DNA of 36,851 nt from Methanobacteriota archaeon (GTDB lineage: Archaea > Thermoplasmatota > Poseidoniia > Poseidoniales > Thalassarchaeaceae), in assembly GCA_002720055.1 (NCBI GenBank), contig PBGH01000002.1:1-36851 (forward strand). The letters run 5' to 3'. Below are positions 1 to 9,700 of this stretch, one piece after another. A program made the position numbers and the translations under genes. Numbering within the stretch: the stretch's first letter is position 1; each line of letters begins with the position of its first letter. Below the pieces are notes generated by a model. That model was given only the letters and a program-made list of their open reading frames with translations. It was not told the DNA's origin and did no database searches.

Positions 1-99
1 CCACCAGCCGCCCCCCAGGCTCCACCCCCTCCGCCACCAGCCGCCCCCCAGGCTCCACCCCCTCCGCCACCAGCCGCCCCCCAGGCTCCACCACCCAAA
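1..99 (+). repeat. 33-bp tandem repeat, three copies
   Basis: The unit CCACCAGCCGCCCCCCAGGC plus 13 further bases repeats at 1-33, 34-66 and 67-99. The first two copies are identical and the last differs only near its 3' end. Each unit encodes the 11-residue block PPAAPQAPPPP in frame. Copy number is unknown because the array touches the window edge. Confidence 0.9.
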
Positions 100-531
100 A
101 CAAAACCAGATTCAAAAAAGAAGAAGATGAAGCCCACACAGAAACCAAGGCGTCAACAAAAGAGACGTCCAAAAGGAAAACCCACGGGAAAAAGAAGAAA
201 CTCGAATCCCAAAAAAGGAAAGCCAGGAACTCGTCCAATTCCGAAAAAGAGAAGTCGCAGAATCAAAATTAAATTGGGTTTACGTGCTAAGAAACTCTCA
301 GAGGACACAGACTCATATTCGGATCAGATTGGCTGGACCACATCTTCCTCTGAGACGATCCTAAGCGATTTTGACGAGGTGGAGGAGACGATCAGTAAGG
401 AACCAGAAACCATAACACATCATTGCACTATGTGTGGCAGTAGGATGGAGATTCCAAGACCCAAAAGAGAGAGGTACAAGGTAATATGCGCTCATCCTGA
501 ATGCGGTCACGAGGACCAGATAGGATTCTGA
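1..531 (+). CDS. Proline-rich, basic, zinc-ribbon protein (5' end outside window)
   Basis: The frame is open from base 1 and ends in TGA at 529-531, so at least 176 residues belong to it and the true start lies upstream. The visible protein has three parts. First comes a PPAAPQAPPPP tandem repeat (bases 1-99). Then follows a very Lys/Arg-rich stretch of about 60 residues that could bind nucleic acid or membrane. The C-terminus holds a zinc-ribbon-like module with a CxxC knuckle (CTMC) and a second Cys pair (CAHPEC). An internal ATG at 127 would give a 134-residue protein, but the repeat continues in frame upstream without a stop, so that start is unlikely. I do not recognise the family. A regulatory or structural role is possible; no enzyme motif is visible. 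Confidence 0.7.
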   Translation, partial: PPAAPQAPPPPPPAAPQAPPPPPPAAPQAPPPKTKPDSKKKKMKPTQKPRRQQKRRPKGKPTGKRRNSNPKKGKPGTRPIPKKRSRRIKIKLGLRAKKLSEDTDSYSDQIGWTTSSSETILSDFDEVEETISKEPETITHHCTMCGSRMEIPRPKRERYKVICAHPECGHEDQIGF

Positions 532-567
532 TTAGCACTCATCTCTAAGTCTAGGTGGCTATCTGAA

Positions 568-1401
568 ATGAAAAGAATTGCATCTGTTCCAGCAAGAATA
601 AACATCATCGGAGAGCATACGGACCACTTCGGAGGCCTCTCTCTAGCATTCTCAAGTCAACATAGATTGATTCTGACCGCGTCAAGCAGAGACGAGGGTA
701 TTCGGGGCGAAGAGACAATTGTCCGTTTGTGGAAGGCCGCCGGAGGCTGGAACGCAGACCTTAGTGTCGCATCCGACATCCCCATCGGAGCGGGACTATC
801 ATCGTCCGCAGCCCTTTGCGTAGCGATCGTCATGTGCTCCCAAAATCCTCAAAACAGAATGGAAATAGCAACCAAGGCTCAGAGGATTGAGCATGAGATA
901 TTGGGCTCAAGATGCGGCCTCTTGGACCAAATCGCAATTACTCATTCGCAAAAGGGCAACGCGGCTTTGATTGATTTCAAAGAAATGACCGTTGAAAATT
1001 TCCTACTTCCCGATGGTTGGATGTTTAAATTAGTGGACACAGGCATCAGGAGAAGCTTGAGTGAAACAGAGTACGACGAACCGAATGCTACCGAGGAAAC
1101 TAGGAAGAAGCACTCCGAGGGAGAGAGCTCAAGAGTTAGGGAAGCACTTTCTTGCGATCCAAACCAGCTAGGAGACCTTCTGAATCGCTCCCACTCATCA
1201 ATAAGTGAGAAAATCCACACTAGTACGCCGGAGGTGGACTTGATTGTCAGGGAGATACAAAATATGCCAGGAGTCCTCGGAGCTAGACTGATGGGAGGAG
1301 GCTTTGGAGGGATGATTCTAGCACTTCTTGAAGACGAGCAAGTACTTCCAGGCGAAACTCTGCTTTCCTCGGATTCAGCCTTCCTTCAGGAAACGATCTA
1401 G
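568..1401 (+). CDS. Compact GHMP-family sugar kinase (galactokinase/HddA-like)
   Basis: Probably an ATP-dependent anomeric sugar kinase. Residues 9-20 carry the galactokinase-type substrate signature (ARINIIGEHTDH). Residues 72-82 hold the GHMP phosphate loop PIGAGLSSSAA. Residues 116-121 read CGLLDQ, whose Asp120 sits where galactokinases have the catalytic base. Residues 238-248 hold the third motif GARLMGGGFGG. At 277 residues it is much shorter than galactokinases (roughly 350-400) or HddA-type heptose kinases (about 340), and the gap between motifs 1 and 2 is contracted. The start has AGGTGG 9 bases upstream. It converges with a sugar-phosphate nucleotidyltransferase and overlaps it by 27 bases, which suggests kinase then nucleotidyl transfer to an activated sugar. 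The sugar cannot be named from sequence. Confidence 0.85.
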   Translation: MKRIASVPARINIIGEHTDHFGGLSLAFSSQHRLILTASSRDEGIRGEETIVRLWKAAGGWNADLSVASDIPIGAGLSSSAALCVAIVMCSQNPQNRMEIATKAQRIEHEILGSRCGLLDQIAITHSQKGNAALIDFKEMTVENFLLPDGWMFKLVDTGIRRSLSETEYDEPNATEETRKKHSEGESSRVREALSCDPNQLGDLLNRSHSSISEKIHTSTPEVDLIVREIQNMPGVLGARLMGGGFGGMILALLEDEQVLPGETLLSSDSAFLQETI

Positions 1402-2064
1402 CAAAACTAGGCGTTCAGGAGTACCGATGTCCCAGAAAGGCGTATCATCCAAGTGAGCAGCAATCAAACCAGACATAGATGGATAAACGACCTCTTCCCA
1501 ACTCCAAAAACCCCCCCTTCCATGAGCCTCTAATAGAGTCTTTTCGACGATGCTGGTGCCCGATTCGTAACCATTGAGCCCATCAGGCATCGATTGGTGC
1601 TTGTCATAGCGAACTACTCGCTCCATATCGTATTCGAGATTGAATGAAGAGTGCTTACTCGTAACGGTCATCGTCAAATCACATCCGGAACAAACGTGAG
1701 TTTCTAGTAAGTTCGAGTAGTCAATCATGTGTAGATCATCCCCCCAAAGAAGGATGAATCTCTGATCCAGAAGCTCTCTTGCGTTCCATAGTGCCCCTCC
1801 CGTCCCAAGCGGTCGGGGCTCCCGATGGAACGTGAGATCTATGTCGCAATCTGGGTGGAAAGCATCAAACTGGTCACCGAGATGACCTGTCAAAATCAAA
1901 CCTTTCCTGCACCCTTGGTTGGTAGCCCAGTCTAGGATATAATAGAGAATGGGTCGTCCAGCAACCTCGATCAGAGACTTGGGGATCTTCTCGGAAATTG
2001 ATCCGAGACGACTCCCCATACCTCCCGCTAGTACTACCACTTGGTCTACAGTTCCACCTTCCAC
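1375..2064 (-). CDS. Sugar-1-phosphate nucleotidyltransferase (HddC/RmlA-like)
   Basis: Makes NDP-sugars from sugar 1-phosphate and NTP. The N-terminal signature LAGGMGSRLGSISEKIPKSL (residues 12-31) is the nucleotide-binding loop with its catalytic Lys. PLGTGGA at 85-91 and GDD at 108-110 (metal-binding Asp) follow, and the C-terminus ends in the family-typical WDIGTPERL. The pattern resembles HddC-type heptose-1-phosphate guanylyltransferases and single-domain mannose/glucose-1-phosphate transferases of about 230 residues. The predicted start is GTG at 2064; a second GTG seven codons in is possible. It converges on a galactokinase-like kinase whose product could be its substrate. Base and sugar specificity are unassigned. 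Confidence 0.85.
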   Translation of the reverse strand: MEGGTVDQVVVLAGGMGSRLGSISEKIPKSLIEVAGRPILYYILDWATNQGCRKGLILTGHLGDQFDAFHPDCDIDLTFHREPRPLGTGGALWNARELLDQRFILLWGDDLHMIDYSNLLETHVCSGCDLTMTVTSKHSSFNLEYDMERVVRYDKHQSMPDGLNGYESGTSIVEKTLLEAHGRGGFWSWEEVVYPSMSGLIAAHLDDTPFWDIGTPERLVLLDRFLKEG

Positions 2065-2132
2065 GTGATACGGAATCTGAAGAGACTAATAATCAGCAGG
2101 TTTCAAGTTCATTACCATACGGGGGTGAGACG

Positions 2133-3614
2133 ATGAAAAGACCAAGGATGGCGATGATAACTAGTTTGATGCTACTGCTACTCCCTCTTTCCGGTTGCCT
2201 CCAGGACTCCACTTCATCAGAAGAAGTAGAGGACGAGCTAGCTCCACAGCTAGTATTCGTGACAGGCCCAGATGGCAACGAAGTCAATCTGCCCCCCCTT
2301 CCACTAGTTTTCAACTTCAGTGATGTCGGTGAGGATGGCGCTGAACCCAGCATAGGCGTAACTTCCAGCGGATGCATCTTCTTCATTGCCTTCGAGAAGG
2401 TGATGCGTTCCTGCGATCAAGGAGCATCATGGGAAGATGTAACAGGCCCGCTATGTGCATTCCAGACAAATGACCCCTATGGGTGGGTTGACCCGGAAAC
2501 AGACAGAATATTCAACGTACAGATGCAAGGTCTGGAGACCTCATGGATCTGTTGGAGCGACGACGATGGAGACTCATGGGTCGGAAACCCACACGATTCT
2601 GGGACAACGCCGATAAATGACCATATCAAACTCGCTTCAGGTCCTTGGACCAGTAGTGGGTATGGGATAGGGGGCCAGTTTTCACAAGCATTCTACGAAC
2701 AAGCGGTTTACTACTGCTACAATAAACTTGCAGGAATCTTTTGCTTCACGAGCTTCGACGGAGGAGCGACTTTTGAAGCAGGGGGCCAAATCTTCGGACT
2801 AGCGACAACAAATGGCGGTCTCCACGGGGCAATCACTTCTGCCCCCGATGGTACGGTTTATGTTACACCTAGAGTTGAGACGCCTACGGTAATTGTATCA
2901 AAAGACAACGGATTGACCTGGTTTGAGAGAACAATGGGCGAGGACCAGGGAACCCCTTACCCCAGAAAGAACTCCGAAGTAGCGACAGATACCCAATCAA
3001 ACGCTTACCATATCTGGACAGGAGCGGACGAAGGTGTGTATATGGCCGTCAGTACCGATTCAGGGCAGACGTGGAGTGAGACCAGCATCCGGATAAGTCC
3101 GAACCAAGTAATCTCAACCGCATTTCCACAGGTTGATGCAGGAGATCCGGGGCGAATCGCCATAACATACCTCGGAAGTGACGATTCTAGCGAGCTCGAC
3201 CAACCAAATATCGACGGTGAACCATGGGACGGCAATGCACATTATGCTAATGGCAACGTAAGCTACTATCTGTATGTGACATACAGTCTGAATGCCTTAG
3301 ACCCAGTCCCGGTATTCCATACAGTCAGAGCATCAGCAGATCCTGTTCAGATAGGGAGCATATGCCTAAATAGCGGCGATTGTAGAGATATTGGAGGCTC
3401 AAATAGAAATCTCCTAGACTTCAATGACTTACATATTGATCGCGAAGGACGAGTATACATCGCCTTCGCAGATGGTTGTACAGGAGATTGTGCTACTGGT
3501 AACAACTCAACTCCTGAAGAATCCCGCAGTAGAAGAGGGATCCTTTGCTATCTCGGAAGCGGTCCTAGCCTACTGCAAGAATTCGGCCTCCTCTCCAGTT
3601 TCGAATTCGAGTAG
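2133..3614 (+). CDS. Secreted lipoprotein with Asp-box (BNR/sialidase-type) repeats
   Basis: The ATG at 2133 is chosen because it gives a compact signal peptide ending in the lipobox LSGC (Cys22) and has GGGGGTGAG just upstream. An in-frame upstream start at 1998 would lie inside the divergent neighbour. The mature protein has about 470 residues and contains five Asp-box motifs of the form SxDxGxxW: CDQGASW, SDDDGDSW, SFDGGATF, SKDNGLTW and STDSGQTW. These turns are typical of sialidase/BNR beta-propellers. Paired Cys residues suggest disulfides outside the cell. The catalytic Arg triad of true sialidases is not obvious to me, so enzymatic activity is uncertain. A membrane-tethered glycan- or protein-binding propeller is the safest description. 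Confidence 0.85.
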   Translation: MKRPRMAMITSLMLLLLPLSGCLQDSTSSEEVEDELAPQLVFVTGPDGNEVNLPPLPLVFNFSDVGEDGAEPSIGVTSSGCIFFIAFEKVMRSCDQGASWEDVTGPLCAFQTNDPYGWVDPETDRIFNVQMQGLETSWICWSDDDGDSWVGNPHDSGTTPINDHIKLASGPWTSSGYGIGGQFSQAFYEQAVYYCYNKLAGIFCFTSFDGGATFEAGGQIFGLATTNGGLHGAITSAPDGTVYVTPRVETPTVIVSKDNGLTWFERTMGEDQGTPYPRKNSEVATDTQSNAYHIWTGADEGVYMAVSTDSGQTWSETSIRISPNQVISTAFPQVDAGDPGRIAITYLGSDDSSELDQPNIDGEPWDGNAHYANGNVSYYLYVTYSLNALDPVPVFHTVRASADPVQIGSICLNSGDCRDIGGSNRNLLDFNDLHIDREGRVYIAFADGCTGDCATGNNSTPEESRSRRGILCYLGSGPSLLQEFGLLSSFEFE

Positions 3615-3644
3615 ACTCTTAACACAGCGCAAGTAGCGCCTCGC

Positions 3645-4145
3645 ATGTCGCTTCCAAGAAGAGCCATGGAGCAGATGGGTTTCTCGATTTGTTGTCTAAG
3701 CTGTGATGCACCAGATATCGCAGGCTCTCACAGGTGCAAAGTATGCATAGTGAAACACTCTGGTGCCAGAGAAAGACTGACCACTGGGAAGGCCAAGACC
3801 AAGGCGCAGAGGTTAGCGAGAGAGATGACTTCTATGCTTGCAGACCCGTTCAGTTACATTGACGATGATATACATGGAAAATGGATGCTGAATTACTCCG
3901 AAATGATATCTGAACATCAATTTAATCCAGAAAAAAAAGGACAAAAACATACCGTATCGAGGCCAAGAATCTCCAGAAAGAGATCATTAATTCGTGAAGT
4001 TTCGAATAAGAATGAGTGGTTGGAGAATCCACCAGATGATATTCAAATGAGTGAAATGAGGAAAATTCTCAGAGGAGACGAATCCAAACAGCCAATGACG
4101 TGGGATGAGCTGATTTCTGAGATTGAGGAAATGCTTGATGAATGA
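3645..4145 (+). CDS. Small protein with N-terminal CxxC...CxxC zinc finger, unknown function
   Basis: A 166-residue protein whose residues 17-34 read C-x2-C-x10-C-x2-C (Cys17, 20, 31, 34), a probable zinc-binding knuckle. The rest is charged and mostly helical, with Lys/Arg-rich segments in the middle and an acidic C-terminal tail (ELISEIEEMLDE). No enzyme motif is visible. A nucleic-acid-binding or adaptor role is plausible but unproven. The gene ends inside the start of the downstream protease (ATGAATGA overlap at 4138-4145), so the two are almost certainly translated together. An alternative ATG at 3666 would remove only seven residues and keep the zinc finger. Confidence 0.75.
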   Translation: MSLPRRAMEQMGFSICCLSCDAPDIAGSHRCKVCIVKHSGARERLTTGKAKTKAQRLAREMTSMLADPFSYIDDDIHGKWMLNYSEMISEHQFNPEKKGQKHTVSRPRISRKRSLIREVSNKNEWLENPPDDIQMSEMRKILRGDESKQPMTWDELISEIEEMLDE

Positions 4146-4992
4146 GACGAATAGCATTGATAGCATAGCACGGAGGCAACAACCTGTGAGTGAGGAGAGA
4201 GACCCTAGAGCCTGGTGGATCGATGACGACCCATTTGAGTCTAGAAAAGCGCCAGGAAGCCATTCTTCTGCACGAGATGACGGGTCTTGGAGAAAGTCGA
4301 AAATTCGAGTGGTCCAGATAAATAGAGGAGAAGGACGGATATCTTCTTGGTTCGATGAGCCGAAGATTGTAGAGACAATTCCGCTACACAGGGGTTCCAT
4401 TTGGCATTTCTCGAAAACAGAATTAAGGCACCTTATGCTGGCAACCGGAGCTTTTACACTGGCATTGGCTCTAATGTTCGACGGAGGAATTTTCAGTCTT
4501 TCCAACACCTTCCCCCTGTATTGCTTGCTTTCTTTGATCGCCCTCGCCCCAGCGTTCATACTACACGAATTTGCACACAAGTTTGTAGCAAAATTCTATG
4601 GGTGCTGGGCGGAGTTTAGAGCTGACCCAGCTGGCCTAAGGTTCGGGCTAATTCTTGCTGCACTACTCGGGATAGTCTTCATGGCGCCTGGTGCTGTAAT
4701 GGTAGCGGGCAACGCCACTAGAAATCAATTCGGTAAGATCGCAGTCGCCGGCCCTATTTCCAATATGATCCTCTGGGTATTAGGATTCCTTGTTTGGTTA
4801 GGTTTGGGGTCTTTACCTGTGCTGAGCACTGTAATCTACTACTGGCTATGGGGGAACTCAATTCTGTGCGCATTTAACATGCTTCCCTTTGGACCTTTAG
4901 ACGGAAAAAAGATCAAGAATTGGTCGGAGCCTATTTTCTACACATGCCTTTGTGTTGCATTGGCAATGGTATATACCACGATTATGATCTAA
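4138..4992 (+). CDS. Site-2-type membrane metalloprotease (peptidase family M50)
   Basis: An intramembrane zinc protease of the S2P/RseP class. A soluble, charged N-terminus of about 95 residues precedes several hydrophobic helices. Residues 143-147 are HEFAH, the HExxH zinc site inside a membrane segment. AGPISNM at 204-210 and NMLPFGPLDG at 247-256 match the conserved inner helices, the latter supplying the third zinc ligand Asp. The ATG at 4138 is preferred to TTG at 4123 because it has GAGG about nine bases upstream and overlaps the preceding stop by eight bases. The co-translated zinc-finger protein upstream could be a regulator or substrate, but this is inference. No PDZ domain is visible. 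Confidence 0.88.
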   Translation: MNETNSIDSIARRQQPVSEERDPRAWWIDDDPFESRKAPGSHSSARDDGSWRKSKIRVVQINRGEGRISSWFDEPKIVETIPLHRGSIWHFSKTELRHLMLATGAFTLALALMFDGGIFSLSNTFPLYCLLSLIALAPAFILHEFAHKFVAKFYGCWAEFRADPAGLRFGLILAALLGIVFMAPGAVMVAGNATRNQFGKIAVAGPISNMILWVLGFLVWLGLGSLPVLSTVIYYWLWGNSILCAFNMLPFGPLDGKKIKNWSEPIFYTCLCVALAMVYTTIMI

Positions 4993-5002
4993 TATGGCAC
5001 AC

Positions 5003-6703
5003 TCAGATTGCGTTCAAAACTGGGGACTCGTCACAGTGGAAGAAGGTCATTAGCGCCCACCAAGTAATCATATCCAAACTGTTCACTACGTTCGAAACTC
5101 CAGTGTTCTCTTCTCCGTATCCTTTTCCGATTGTATCCATCCACTGTTCCCATTCTTCCAGCGTATCACATGTCTGGTGATAGCACCAGTATCCATCAAC
5201 TAGCCCGCCGAAACCAATCGTCACCGTCCCCAGGTTGTCTTGGAAACTAGCATGATCACTCCTCGCTGTGGTATCCTCGTAGACTACAACTTCAGGCCTT
5301 CCACTGTCTAGCCAGACATCGGTTTTCCAAGTTTCTGCAGGGTAGCTCGCCCCTATCAAAGTCCCCATCTGGTTTTCCAACCCCAGCGCATCAGATCCAA
5401 TCCAGTTCGAGAGGCCAACCATTCCAGGCTGATCCAAAGTTTCGTGATTAGGCCCCGGTCCGATGTAAACTCTCAACGGCCAGACTTCCGCGTCCTTGGG
5501 ATATCCCCCTTCATCGATTTGTGGATCAGGATCACCATGAGGGGCCCCTCCGCCACCAGGCCAATTCACACCAGCCATATCCAGATTGATGTAATTGGTA
5601 ACGGTGACATCCGGATTGTCCTCTTTGACGTAGTAGTCAGTCCAGTAATCGGACCCCCTCTTCCCTCCCTCCTCGCCAGACCATAGACAGAAAACCATAG
5701 TCCTACGACTCTCGAAGTCCATCAAAGCACGCGCAGTCTCCATTACCATAGCAGTTCCACCAGAGTTGTCGTACGCACCCACTCTGGTTCCGTAAGTCCT
5801 AGTACCCGTCACATGAGGATCAAGTAGAACCGCGTTTGCTGGCGGGGCGACATCGAAGTGAGCTCCGAAAACCAACCACTCGTTCGGGAACAGTTCTCCC
5901 CTCTTGTACGCACAAACGTTGTATGACTCAGGATTCTGACTTCCGAAAATATCTGTAAACTCGAACCTATGTGCAATCACTTCCAAACCAAATGACGATA
6001 GCTCCGAGATCAGATACTGCGCAGCATCTTCGTAAGCTGGATTTCCCTGTCCAGCCCAACGGTCCCAATAGCCTGCCTTACCATCTACAATGTCAAAAGT
6101 GTCAGTCGGATCGGTTATTTCATAGACTCTTTCGTAGACCTCTCTCCCATGTACAATACCACTTGAGTGGGGTCCTCCTTCGCTAGCTCCCACGGTAGTT
6201 GGCCGCTGAGCAGGAATTACCTTTACCGATACTGCACCACCAGTCGAATTACTATTTTCAACAGAATCTAGAGTAGAGTTCCCTATATTCCTTGAGACAC
6301 CAAAACTATCCGAGCCGGAAGCACCACCCCTTTCTAACCAGGTTTCCCAAGACTCGTTTACCCTTCTCAAAGGCCAATCTGCCCGACCGATCTCCCCTAT
6401 CAGAAAAACTAGCGAGTCAACCCTAGGGGGGGCTAAAATTTCCAATGCATAGCTTCCTTGAACATCAATGACAGTAGAATTCTGGACAAACGAACCTGAA
6501 GGACTAATTATCAAGTATGGAATAAATATCGACATATCTTTGCTGGCTTGGAAAGTAACCTCCTGGAAAACTCCGGAAATGAGGGTTTCCGGACCAACCT
6601 GCAAGTCTTCCGCTGAGGACTCCTTGCTATCCACCCCTAAGCAGCCGCTTAGAGGAGCCGAAAGCATCACGAATGCCACCAAGAAAACTCTCATGGTATC
6701 CAC
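5003..6703 (-). CDS. Lipoprotein aminopeptidase, peptidase family M28
   Basis: A secreted, lipid-anchored zinc exopeptidase. The signal peptide ends in LSGC (Cys21). The M28 metal ligands and catalytic acid appear in order: His282 (GAHFD), Asp312 (YDNSGG), Glu344/345 (SGEEGG), Asp375 (NLDMAG) and His484 (SDHASF). Residues about 30-170 form an extra N-terminal beta-rich region outside the catalytic domain. The predicted start is GTG at 6703; an ATG three codons in (6694) is equally possible. GAGGAGG at 6718-6724 is the ribosome-binding site. The start overlaps the TAG of the upstream surface-protein gene by one base, implying an operon. Its likely job is trimming peptides taken from dissolved or particulate protein. 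Confidence 0.92.
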   Translation of the reverse strand: MDTMRVFLVAFVMLSAPLSGCLGVDSKESSAEDLQVGPETLISGVFQEVTFQASKDMSIFIPYLIISPSGSFVQNSTVIDVQGSYALEILAPPRVDSLVFLIGEIGRADWPLRRVNESWETWLERGGASGSDSFGVSRNIGNSTLDSVENSNSTGGAVSVKVIPAQRPTTVGASEGGPHSSGIVHGREVYERVYEITDPTDTFDIVDGKAGYWDRWAGQGNPAYEDAAQYLISELSSFGLEVIAHRFEFTDIFGSQNPESYNVCAYKRGELFPNEWLVFGAHFDVAPPANAVLLDPHVTGTRTYGTRVGAYDNSGGTAMVMETARALMDFESRRTMVFCLWSGEEGGKRGSDYWTDYYVKEDNPDVTVTNYINLDMAGVNWPGGGGAPHGDPDPQIDEGGYPKDAEVWPLRVYIGPGPNHETLDQPGMVGLSNWIGSDALGLENQMGTLIGASYPAETWKTDVWLDSGRPEVVVYEDTTARSDHASFQDNLGTVTIGFGGLVDGYWCYHQTCDTLEEWEQWMDTIGKGYGEENTGVSNVVNSLDMITWWALMTFFHCDESPVLNAI

Positions 6704-9700
6704 TATGCTGAAGAAAGCCTCCTCTTTATTACAATTCCATTGTCAGTAACCTGCAACACTTCTACAGTTGGTTGTGGAGCCACATATCCCACGTTTGAAG
6801 CGGCCGCCTCCTCCATCTTCTCCAATGCTATTGCCCGTCTCTTCTTCTTCCGTCTAACAGACTTTCGCCTAACTCTCCAAAGGAAGAAAAGAAGCAAGCC
6901 CATCAAGTAGAATTGTACTTGGGTAAGGACCCACATAGGAGTTAGAAGTACGCCGAACTCTAGCTCTGCTTCTGGCATCTCCTCGCCAGCTACCATCTTG
7001 TAGGTAATCACCTGTCTTCGAGAATCCTCATCGATTCTGCTCTCCACGGCCCCACCATTCGACGTCACTCCCTCCAACTCTATTCCCAGAGGGAGGATCA
7101 GTGTTATTGACCCTCCTAAGTGCATGTCCATCTCTTCGGGTCCGACGGTCGTTGATGGCACCCCTACGCTGAAATTCGAAGGACCCCTTATTCCATCCGG
7201 AGAAACTAGACTACCAGATAGGGCATTAGTTAGGCCATCCATCGCGGACACCATAGGGTCAAGGAAAGGCGCAATAATGGCCCCAGACGTAGATTCGGTA
7301 ACAATACCAACCTTCAGTCCCTCTCCCTCTTCTCCTCGAGCCATTGAGATGAGCTCCATCCATGAATTATCAACTCCTACTGAGACACTAACCATTGGGA
7401 TTTTTAGACTAAAAACAATTCCACGCTCGTCTCCTATTTGAGAATCGTCATCGAATAGATTTCCGTCAGGGAACCCAATCTCTAGCGAAAACCCAGACAT
7501 GTCGAACGTCCCGAAAACATCGCTAAATTCCTCATTGCTACTCAATGCCGATGTACCATCCTCGATCATGGCTTGAATATCATTTTCAAGCTCGGATGTA
7601 AAATATGTGAGACCTGTTGCATTGTCGTTTGAAATCGGTAAACTCTGATCACAGTAGGTTTTACCGTTGTTACAAATCGAAAAATCAATTTCTAAGGGAT
7701 CCCCTCTGGAACCAACATCCAGAATTACCCTAAGCAAATCAGATGGTAGAACTTCTAATCCTAAGGAAACCGTTTCACTGTTCAATGAATCGAATAACGA
7801 TTCTGGTACGGCGATTCTGTGTACTGCCAGATCAATGGTAAGCTCGAACTCAACAGTCACACCCTTACTTATCGGCAAACTCGCGAAAGATAGCTTCTTA
7901 AGATCTAATTCTACATCCGCATAGGCACAGGTTTTCAAGGAGGAAGTACAAACCCTGTCTTCGCTTAAATCGTTACACTCATCCGAGCTTGTTTCGGAGC
8001 AAATAGCATGTTGCCATGAGTACAACGAATCAGAGCCTGCTAGGCTAATAGAACCGTCATGAGAACCGGAAACCCGATATGATAACTCGACAGTATTACC
8101 TCCGTCTGCAGTTGAAGACCACGAAGGAAGAACGATTGCCAAAGTCAAATCTGCACTGACGCCTTCAGGCAGCATACCTCCTACGAAACTCTCCATTGTA
8201 TCATCGCTTAGAACTGTAGAGAACTCTAGACCAGAGTTCAGAAGCATACCAAGATCATCACCGGTTACGGAGTTCAAGAAACCCACATCCGCCCCAAGAT
8301 TCCCTCCTAGAAGGTCAGCTAGGCTAAATGGGAACGTATGACTGGTTGAAGTCATGTATACTGGATAATTATCTTCCATCGCCAACGCGCCTTCTAGACA
8401 GAAATGAACCCCTCTCATACACCCCATACTATGTGTGTAGTTCAACCCACCACTATCAAGTGGTGCTTGGGAATTAGAAATCCACTGAAATGGCCCCATC
8501 TGTACATTCAATCCTGGTTTAGAATTTGCAACAGCTTGTCCTATTTCACTTACGGGAATATTTTGAGACAACTCAGAAAGATCTAACAGACCTGTGTGAT
8601 AGGCCATTCTGATTCCGTCGGAGGTAATGACTGGAATCGTGGCCTTATCTTTGTCCATCAGGGGTTTGACCCCCCAGCTATCTAGGGTGCTAGTCTGAAT
8701 TTGATAAATTCCAGCTACTACCTCAACAAAGGCATTGTTTTCATCAGACATATCCACGACAACCCTAAGATCCAGACTTTTTGCCTGAGAGTCGATGCTC
8801 ACTACGCCAGTTGAGACGCTCTGTCTGAACCCCATTGTCATATCGAGATCTCCTGGGAGGTCCTCATCAAGAAGACCAGCTGAAGGCTGTCTGTTGTCAA
8901 TCTCCCATAGGCCGTAATGGTAGGACCCATCAACGGAGCTAACCTCGTTTCCGCCGTTTCCGCCGGCATTAGTCACGGAGGCATATTCCGGAGGATGGAT
9001 TGCGTAGGAGCCCTTGTGTCCAGGACTTACCAATACATCGAATTTAGCAGTGACTTGTGACCCCATTACAAACATTCCTTCCAAAGCCGTATCAAGATTC
9101 TCTGCATTAACTCCGCTAATTCCGTACGTATCGCCGATATTCAGTGAAATATTTACTGTAGTCGATATGCAAATAGGAGGTTCGAATGCATTCCCATCTC
9201 CATCCTGAGTAGGGTCAATGCTGCAATCTACAGCAGACATGGCCCCCGATGAGTCGGGAAGAAAGACCCGATTAGCCCATCCAGTTTCTGGGGTTGAGGA
9301 TCCCCCCCAACCAGAAAGGAATTGGCTAATGCTCCCGTCTATCTCGCTTAGGAGAGTTTCCTCCACAGTAGGGGAACTGGGGTCATTAGGGTCCGAGTTT
9401 TCATCGAAAGAAGATCTTAGTACATCAGCAGGAAGACCATCCCCATCGTTAATGTTGTCAAGCTCCAGATTTACCCCAAGTCCATCGAATAATCCCATTC
9501 CAGAGCGATCCCACTCTCGAATGGCCCAAGAGGCTTGGAACTGGATTTCAGTAGGACTAGTCATATTGAAATTGAACATACCTTCTACCCAGGAAGGAAC
9601 GTTAGAAGTCCCGTCACTGGCATCAAAGCGACTGTCACATTCTCCACCCAGGTACTCGTCCTGACAAATGACCATTTCGTCCAGTCCATCTTCCGAAATT

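Noticed and set aside
1..99. Possible CRISPR-like repeat array
   Set aside because: The 33-bp units are directly adjacent with no spacers and encode an in-frame proline-rich peptide, so this is a coding tandem repeat.
1998..2132. N-terminal extension of the Asp-box lipoprotein
   Set aside because: It lies inside the divergent nucleotidyltransferase gene, lacks a ribosome-binding site, and would destroy the lipoprotein signal peptide that starts at 2133.
3987..4580. 197-residue minus-strand frame
   Set aside because: It is antisense to the zinc-finger and site-2 protease genes, whose motifs are clear, and its translation has no recognisable domain.
9218..9664. 148-residue plus-strand frame
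   Set aside because: Antisense to the surface-protein gene; Ser/Pro-rich low-complexity translation typical of a shadow frame.
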